Assembly (NCBI GenBank): GCA_022013205.1
Contig: JAKLQT010000239.1
Location: forward strand, 1-6,466
Direction of reading: 5' to 3'
DNA: 6,466 nt
Source of the DNA: Candidatus Omnitrophota bacterium
GTDB taxonomy: Bacteria; Omnitrophota; Gorgyraeia; B26-G9
Made by a program: the position numbers and the translations under genes
Notes under the pieces: model-generated
Databases searched by the model: none
Seen by the model: the letters and a program-made list of their open reading frames with translations, nothing else
What the model was told of the DNA's origin: nothing
Shown: piece by piece, positions 6,283 to 6,466 of the stretch
Position numbering within the stretch: position 1 is the stretch's first letter
Layout: each line of letters begins with the position of its first letter

Positions 6283-6310
6283 ATTATACCACAAAAATAA
6301 AAGTTTACAA
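6283..6310 (-). promoter_or_regulatory. Sigma-70-type promoter for the PilZ gene
   Basis: Minus strand TTGTAA (6310-6305), 16-nt spacer, consensus TATAAT (6288-6283), with TGTGG just before the -10. Transcription would begin near 6276, giving a leader of about 48 nt. It is the best promoter match I see in the window. A second TATAAT-like hexamer occurs at 6272-6267 without a good -35. Confidence 0.55.
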
Positions 6311-6431
6311 GGTGCAGCAAGAAATTTCAGGGATTAAGAACCGGCACTTCAAAAACCATAAAAGGATAAGGTGAAAAAATATTTTGCAAAAATTTAAAGC
6401 AGGGCATAAAATAGAGGGTAAAGGGGCCCAG

Positions 6432-6452
6432 AAGAATAATCAGCTTATTCTT
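6432..6452. repeat. 8-bp perfect hairpin at the right edge
   Basis: AAGAATAA (6432-6439) and TTATTCTT (6445-6452) flank the 5-nt loop TCAGC. No clean T-tract follows on either strand, so it is at best a weak terminator for a gene to the right of the window. The rest of 6311-6466 holds no frame, RNA gene or promoter I can support. Confidence 0.35.
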
Positions 6453-6466
6453 TAATATGATACGGG

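Overview
The window is bacterial. All four genes I can support lie on the minus strand. The main feature is a trehalose/alpha-glucoside operon. It starts near 4925 with a fused beta-phosphoglucomutase-like/trehalose-6-phosphate phosphatase, continues with a GH65 phosphorylase-type enzyme (3280-866), and ends with a 3'-truncated malto-oligosyltrehalose trehalohydrolase, TreZ (804-133). A separate PilZ-domain (cyclic-di-GMP receptor type) gene lies at 6228-5842, with its own apparent promoter and a possible terminator.

Taxonomy can only be guessed. A moderately AT-rich genome, Lys-rich proteins, a stand-alone PilZ gene and an OtsB1-like trehalose cluster would suit a deep-branching or candidate-phylum Gram-negative lineage such as Omnitrophota. 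No marker gene in the window settles this.

How the genes may work together: the first two genes carry the same three modules, in the same order, as the single-chain OtsB1 proteins of mycobacteria (HAD/beta-PGM-like, trehalose-6-P phosphatase, GH65), but as two cistrons 34 nt apart. GH65 phosphorolysis of an alpha-glucoside would release beta-glucose-1-phosphate. The beta-PGM-like domain could turn this into glucose-6-phosphate, and the phosphatase domain makes trehalose from trehalose-6-phosphate. TreZ would make trehalose from glycogen-type glucans, but this copy stops after the first half of its catalytic barrel. The codon expected to encode the conserved Trp of the TPWG motif is TGA, and the sequence beyond it is about 20% G+C with no recognisable TreZ coding.

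The 916-bp gap between the operon and the PilZ gene (4926-5841) has no convincing gene. Its most striking content is a two-fold symmetric array at 5042-5117. This consists of two abutting 38-bp units, each bounded by TCCCGAA and TTCGGGA, meeting in a perfect 18-bp palindrome. As RNA on the operon strand it could fold in two mutually exclusive ways, and it overlaps the Shine-Dalgarno sequence of a possible 15-residue leader peptide. The gap also holds a 9-bp inverted repeat and a lone sequence resembling the end of an IS6-type insertion sequence, with no transposase.
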